Positions 4,500 to 7,299 of a stretch of 7,299 nt of DNA are shown here, piece after piece. The stretch is from an uncultured Actinomycetes bacterium. GTDB taxonomy: Bacteria > Actinomycetota > Thermoleophilia > Gaiellales > F1-60-MAGs149. Both the position numbers and the translations under genes were made by a program. The stretch spans positions 1-7,299 of the forward strand of contig CAJCBN010000412.1 of assembly GCA_903960645.1 (NCBI GenBank). The letters run 5' to 3'. The notes beneath the pieces are model-generated. The model did not search any database. It saw only the letters and a program-made list of their open reading frames with translations, and had not been told where the DNA came from. Each line of letters opens with the position of its first letter. The stretch's first letter is position 1.

Positions 4500-5381
4500 C
4501 TACGCCAACGTGGTGGCGCGCGCGGTGCCCGCGACGAGTTCGGCGCCCGCCGGCACCTCGACGCGGACGATGCCGATGGCGTGCAGGGTGTCCAGCCAGG
4601 GTGCGCCAGCGACCGAGGTGATCACGCCGACGTCCTTGCCGTCCAGCATGAGCGGCGTGCCCGGCGCTACGTCGGCGTCGAGAGCGAGGCGGCGCGGGCC
4701 GCGGTTGGCGTGGCCGCGGCGATGCAGGCGCGTGACGGGCTCCTGACCGAGGAAGCAGCCCTTCTCAAAGGAGACGGTCGCCTCGACGAGTCCGACCTCG
4801 GCCGGCATCCAGCGCTCGTCGACGTCGTGGCCGAGGCGCACCTCGCCGGACTCGACGCGCAGCGCCTCGACGGCGGCGTCGGTGACCGGTACCGCATCGG
4901 CTGCCACCGCGGCGGCGAGCACGTCAGTCAGCTCGGCCGTTGGCACGAGTGCATCAATGCGCGGTAGCGCGCCGAGCGTCGTCTCGATGCGCGTTCCTGG
5001 CAGCGCGATGGCGGGGGCGGTGGGGCCGATCACGGAGACCAGAGTCCAGGCATCGGTCCGCTCGATCGTCGCCTTGGCACCCAGCCGGTAGCGGGTCAGC
5101 TGGCGCACGAGCTCGTTGGCGACGGCCGGCTCCACGTCGAGCAGCACCCGTTCGGCGGCGAGCCGCGTGACGCGCAGATCGGCCAGGACCCGCGCCTTCG
5201 GGGTCAGCAGCAGCGCGCGCCGGGACTCGCCGTCGGCGAGGCCCGCGAGGTCCTGGGTCAGCAGGTTCTGCAGGAAGGACTCCGCGTCCGGCCCCTCGAC
5301 CGCGATGAAGGCGCGCGGGGGTGTGAGCACGCCGGCGGCGGAGCGGAGGGCGGCGAGCTGCTGGGCGGCGGTGGCGGTCAT
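4500..5381 (-). CDS. ygfZ: YgfZ/GcvT-like folate-binding protein (Fe-S cluster maintenance)
   Basis: This 293-residue protein belongs to the YgfZ branch of the GcvT-like folate-binding fold. In E. coli, YgfZ supports assembly or repair of some iron-sulfur enzymes in a tetrahydrofolate-dependent way. The diagnostic signature KGCFLGQEPVTRLHRRGHANR includes the conserved Cys209. The N-terminal segment GPDAESFLQNLLTQDL (about 30-45) matches the usual start of the folate-binding domain, and the last 70 residues form the expected C-terminal beta-barrel (RRLALDADVAPGTPL, then DVGVITS). I chose the ATG at 5379-5381: AGGTG lies 5 bases upstream and the homologous region starts soon after. The open frame extends further upstream but only into the divergent promoter gap and the next gene. 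It converges on tRNA-Arg and diverges from the PAP2 gene. It is not a glycine-cleavage T protein, because it is too short and carries the YgfZ signature. Confidence 0.93.
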   Translation of the reverse strand: MTATAAQQLAALRSAAGVLTPPRAFIAVEGPDAESFLQNLLTQDLAGLADGESRRALLLTPKARVLADLRVTRLAAERVLLDVEPAVANELVRQLTRYRLGAKATIERTDAWTLVSVIGPTAPAIALPGTRIETTLGALPRIDALVPTAELTDVLAAAVAADAVPVTDAAVEALRVESGEVRLGHDVDERWMPAEVGLVEATVSFEKGCFLGQEPVTRLHRRGHANRGPRRLALDADVAPGTPLMLDGKDVGVITSVAGAPWLDTLHAIGIVRVEVPAGAELVAGTARATTLA

Positions 5382-5387
5382 GGCGTC

Positions 5388-5397
5388 ACCTGCAGGT
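5388..5397. other. 10-bp palindrome overlapping the ygfZ ribosome binding site
   Basis: ACCTGCAGGT is a perfect palindrome in the 68-bp gap between divergent ygfZ and the PAP2 gene, and it covers the ygfZ AGGTG. It could be an operator half or chance. No convincing -10/-35 pair is visible in this short gap. Confidence 0.2.
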
Positions 5398-5429
5398 TCG
5401 CACACCCTGCTGGGCCGGCTGCTCCGCAA

Positions 5430-5446
5430 ACTCCCGCAAGGGAAGT
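5430..5446 (+). promoter_or_regulatory. GCAA-capped hairpin covering the PAP2 ribosome binding site
   Basis: ACTCCC (5430-5435) can pair with GGG-A-AGT (5440-5446, A5443 bulged) around a GCAA loop, which is a stable GNRA tetraloop. The right arm contains the AGGGA ribosome binding site that lies 6 bases before the GTG start at 5450. If it forms, it would partly hide that site and damp translation of the PAP2-methyltransferase pair. Confidence 0.3.
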
Positions 5447-5449
5447 ACT

Positions 5450-6463
5450 GTGAGACGGAGAACGAGTTTTTTGGTGCCGTCTGATTCCCATCACGCGCCC
5501 GGCGCAATCGTCGCCGCGCCGCTCCTGTCCGGCCCCGACCCGGTCTGGACCCGCAACCGCATCGCCGCGCTGATCCTCGCGTACGTGGTCGGCCTTGGCG
5601 GGATGATCCTGATCAAGGGCGTCTACCTCTCGCCCGACCGCTACTTCCTGATCCTGCTCGTCCCCGCGCTCGTGCTCGGTGTCGGCAAGGGGTACGTGCG
5701 CGACTTCCTGCCGCTGATCGTCTCCATCTTCATCTACGAGCAGTTGCGCGGGCTCGCCCACCTCGCCAACCCCGAGCCGTACTACATGCCGCACCTCCTG
5801 TTCGACGAGGTGATCTTCTTCGGACGCAACGCCACCGTCGTGCTGCAGGACTGGATGTGGACGGGCACCGTGCAGTGGTACGACCAGGTGCTCGGGCTGC
5901 TCAACCGTGCGCACTTCATCGTCCCGCCGACCCTGCTCTTCATCATCTGGCTCGATCGCCGCGAGCACTACTACCGCTGCGCCACCGCGCTCGTCGCCAC
6001 GTCACTGATCGGCGCCTTCATCTTCCTCGTCTATCCGGCCGCGCCGCCGTGGGCCGCCGCGGAGATCGGACTCCTGCCCGAGATGACCAAGATTGGCTAC
6101 GCCCAGGCCGCGGCCGCACCCGTGTCCGCGAGCAAGTCATTCATCGAGAGCCTGATGCTGCCCAACCCGTACGCCGCCGTGCCGAGCCTGCACACGGGCT
6201 ACTCAACCCTCGTCGCGATCTTCGCGCTGACGTGGAAGCGCCGCTTCGGCTACGTGATGCTGATCTACCCGCTGACGATGTACTTCTGCATTGTCTACTT
6301 CGCCGACCACTACATTTCCGATATCCTCGTCGGGATCGCTGTCGCCCTCCTTGGCTGGTGGGTGGCCGGTCGCATGATCAACCGCCCGTTCGGGCTCGGC
6401 GCGCTTGCCGGACCGTTCACCCCGCCGATCACAACCTCACGCTTCGGAAGGTCGCCACGATGA
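5450..6463 (+). CDS. PAP2_3-type integral membrane phosphatase/phosphotransferase (inositolphosphotransferase-like)
   Basis: This 337-residue multi-pass membrane protein belongs to the PAP2 superfamily, in the branch that includes Aur1/Ipt1-like inositolphosphotransferases (PAP2_3). Hydrophobic helices are visible at about 37-56, 64-79, 86-98, 154-168, 176-196, 248-263, 267-285 and 290-312. The active-site motifs are VPSLHTGYS with His248 and DHYISDILVG with His287 and Asp291. These form the phosphohistidine-based centre that hydrolyses or transfers a phosphate ester of a lipid at the membrane face. YPAAPPW at 195-201 is typical of the branch; the KxxxxxxRP first motif of classical PAP2 enzymes is not evident. 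The GTG at 5450 has AGGGA 6 bases upstream; later TTG/GTG codons (5471, 5474) are alternatives that would drop a polar tail. The last four bases overlap the methyltransferase start (ATGA), so the two are translationally coupled. A role in lipid or envelope glycan metabolism is inferred. Confidence 0.92.
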   Translation: MRRRTSFLVPSDSHHAPGAIVAAPLLSGPDPVWTRNRIAALILAYVVGLGGMILIKGVYLSPDRYFLILLVPALVLGVGKGYVRDFLPLIVSIFIYEQLRGLAHLANPEPYYMPHLLFDEVIFFGRNATVVLQDWMWTGTVQWYDQVLGLLNRAHFIVPPTLLFIIWLDRREHYYRCATALVATSLIGAFIFLVYPAAPPWAAAEIGLLPEMTKIGYAQAAAAPVSASKSFIESLMLPNPYAAVPSLHTGYSTLVAIFALTWKRRFGYVMLIYPLTMYFCIVYFADHYISDILVGIAVALLGWWVAGRMINRPFGLGALAGPFTPPITTSRFGRSPR

Positions 6464-7299
6464 GCAAGGACCAGCAGCAGGACACCACCGAGGCGACGGC
6501 ACAGGACCGCCGCCCGAAGGCCGAGGTGTTCGTGCGCTGCCCGCTCTGCGGCGCCGACGACTACCGCGTCAAGATCGAGGACACGATCGGCACCCGCATC
6601 GCGGATCCGCGCGTCCACTACACCTGCACCTCCAGCGCGTTTGGCGAGCACGGCCGCATCGTGGAGTGCCGCTCCTGCCACCTCGTCTACATGAACCCGC
6701 GCCCGCATCACGAGGCGGTCGTCGAGAACTACGGTGACGTCGAGGATCAGTCCTACATCGAGGAGGAGCAGGGTCGTATCGAGACCTTCGCCGAGAGCCT
6801 CGCGCACGTGCAGCGGTACCGTCGCTCTGGCCATCTGCTCGACGTCGGCTGCCACGTCGGCACGTTCCTCACGCTCGCCCAGCAGTCCGGCTTCGAGGTT
6901 GCGGGCGTCGAGCCGTCGCGCTGGTGCTCCGAGATCGCCAACTCGCGGATCGACGGCAAGGTCCACTGCGGGGCGATCGAGGATGCGCCGCTCCCTGAGG
7001 GCGGCTACGACGTGATCACCCTCTGGGACGTGATCGAGCACCTGCCCGATCCGGCGCTCGACATCCGCGCAATCCATTCCGCGCTGCGCCCCGGTGGCAT
7101 CTTCGCCGTCTCGACGATGGACGTCGAGTCGCTCTTCGCCAAGGCCTTCGGCCGGCGTTGGCCCTGGTACATGCAGATGCACCTCATCTACTTCTCGCGC
7201 CAGACGCTCTGCGAGATGCTCCGCCGCGAGGGCTTCCAGATCGCCGAGGTCTCCACGCACGTCCGCCGCGTCCGTCTGACGTACCTGGCCTCGCGCCTC
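6460..7299 (+). CDS. zinc-ribbon class I SAM-dependent methyltransferase (gene cut by right window edge)
   Basis: The 280 visible residues give a nearly full-length methyltransferase that stays open to the window end. A polar, Gln-rich start (1-22) is followed by a putative zinc ribbon with Cys27/Cys30 (CPLCG) and Cys70/Cys73 (CRSCHLVYMNPRP). Next is a Rossmann-like SAM-binding domain: motif I LLDVGCHVGTFL at 126-137, the acidic end of strand 2 in VAGVEPS, and WDVIEHLPDP at 189-198 (motif IV region), then LRPGGIFAVST. This arrangement (Methyltransf_23-like with an N-terminal ribbon) is common among enzymes that methylate sugars or other small molecules in envelope glycan and secondary-metabolite clusters. 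Motif I has His132 where glycine is usual (GCGxG), which may alter SAM binding. It overlaps the PAP2 gene by ATGA and is probably expressed only by coupling from it; GGAAGG at 6446-6451, 8 bases upstream of the ATG, can serve as ribosome binding site. The substrate is unknown. Confidence 0.92.
   Translation, partial: MSKDQQQDTTEATAQDRRPKAEVFVRCPLCGADDYRVKIEDTIGTRIADPRVHYTCTSSAFGEHGRIVECRSCHLVYMNPRPHHEAVVENYGDVEDQSYIEEEQGRIETFAESLAHVQRYRRSGHLLDVGCHVGTFLTLAQQSGFEVAGVEPSRWCSEIANSRIDGKVHCGAIEDAPLPEGGYDVITLWDVIEHLPDPALDIRAIHSALRPGGIFAVSTMDVESLFAKAFGRRWPWYMQMHLIYFSRQTLCEMLRREGFQIAEVSTHVRRVRLTYLASRL

Noticed and set aside
6310..7260. Long leftward open frame opposite the PAP2 and methyltransferase genes
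   Set aside because: The plus-strand frames carry clear catalytic motifs; this one is a mirror frame with no motifs.

Overview
This is a strongly GC-rich stretch of bacterial chromosome, with G or C at almost every third codon position. It carries six protein genes that can be named with confidence, one small hypothetical membrane-protein gene and two tRNA genes. The gene set suggests an actinobacterial genome, possibly a deep-branching lineage such as Thermoleophilia. The supporting genes are a CYP124/125-like cytochrome P450, a coiled-coil NlpC/P60 endopeptidase, a PAP2_3-type membrane phosphoesterase and an EmrB-type efflux pump with its TetR regulator. The lineage is inferred from gene types and composition; no marker gene proves it. 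I see no insertion sequence, phage gene, CRISPR array or recognisable defence system.

Left part (1-2535). A leftward unit encodes a TetR regulator followed 28 bp later by a DHA2/EmrB-type major facilitator pump that runs off the left edge. A cytochrome P450 gene diverges from it to the right. The 134-bp gap between them holds a perfect 14-bp palindrome, a good operator candidate for the TetR protein. It also holds a possible tetR promoter placed so that the message would be leaderless, an AT-rich -10-like patch and a very strong ribosome binding site for the P450 gene.

Middle (2536-4500). A leftward tRNA-Phe(GAA) lies just downstream of a small leftward gene for a two-helix membrane protein. 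A rightward gene then encodes an exported coiled-coil NlpC/P60 peptidoglycan hydrolase, followed 44 bp later by a rightward tRNA-Arg whose anticodon reads GCG, an uncommon choice in bacteria. Between this tRNA and the convergent ygfZ gene is a 121-bp spacer packed with inverted repeats: one long hairpin, then two tandem 28-bp near-perfect palindromes that differ by a compensatory base-pair change.

Right part (4500-7299). A leftward YgfZ/GcvT-like folate-binding protein (Fe-S cluster repair and assembly) diverges from a rightward pair. That pair is a PAP2_3-type integral membrane phosphatase/phosphotransferase and, overlapping it by ATGA, a zinc-ribbon class I SAM-dependent methyltransferase that runs off the right edge. 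The pair looks translationally coupled and may begin a lipid or cell-envelope glycan operon.

The window is mostly ordinary chromosome. The items most worth following are the covarying tandem palindromes at 4428-4492, the tRNA-Arg(GCG) and the TetR operator region. I found no clear evidence of a new multi-gene system.
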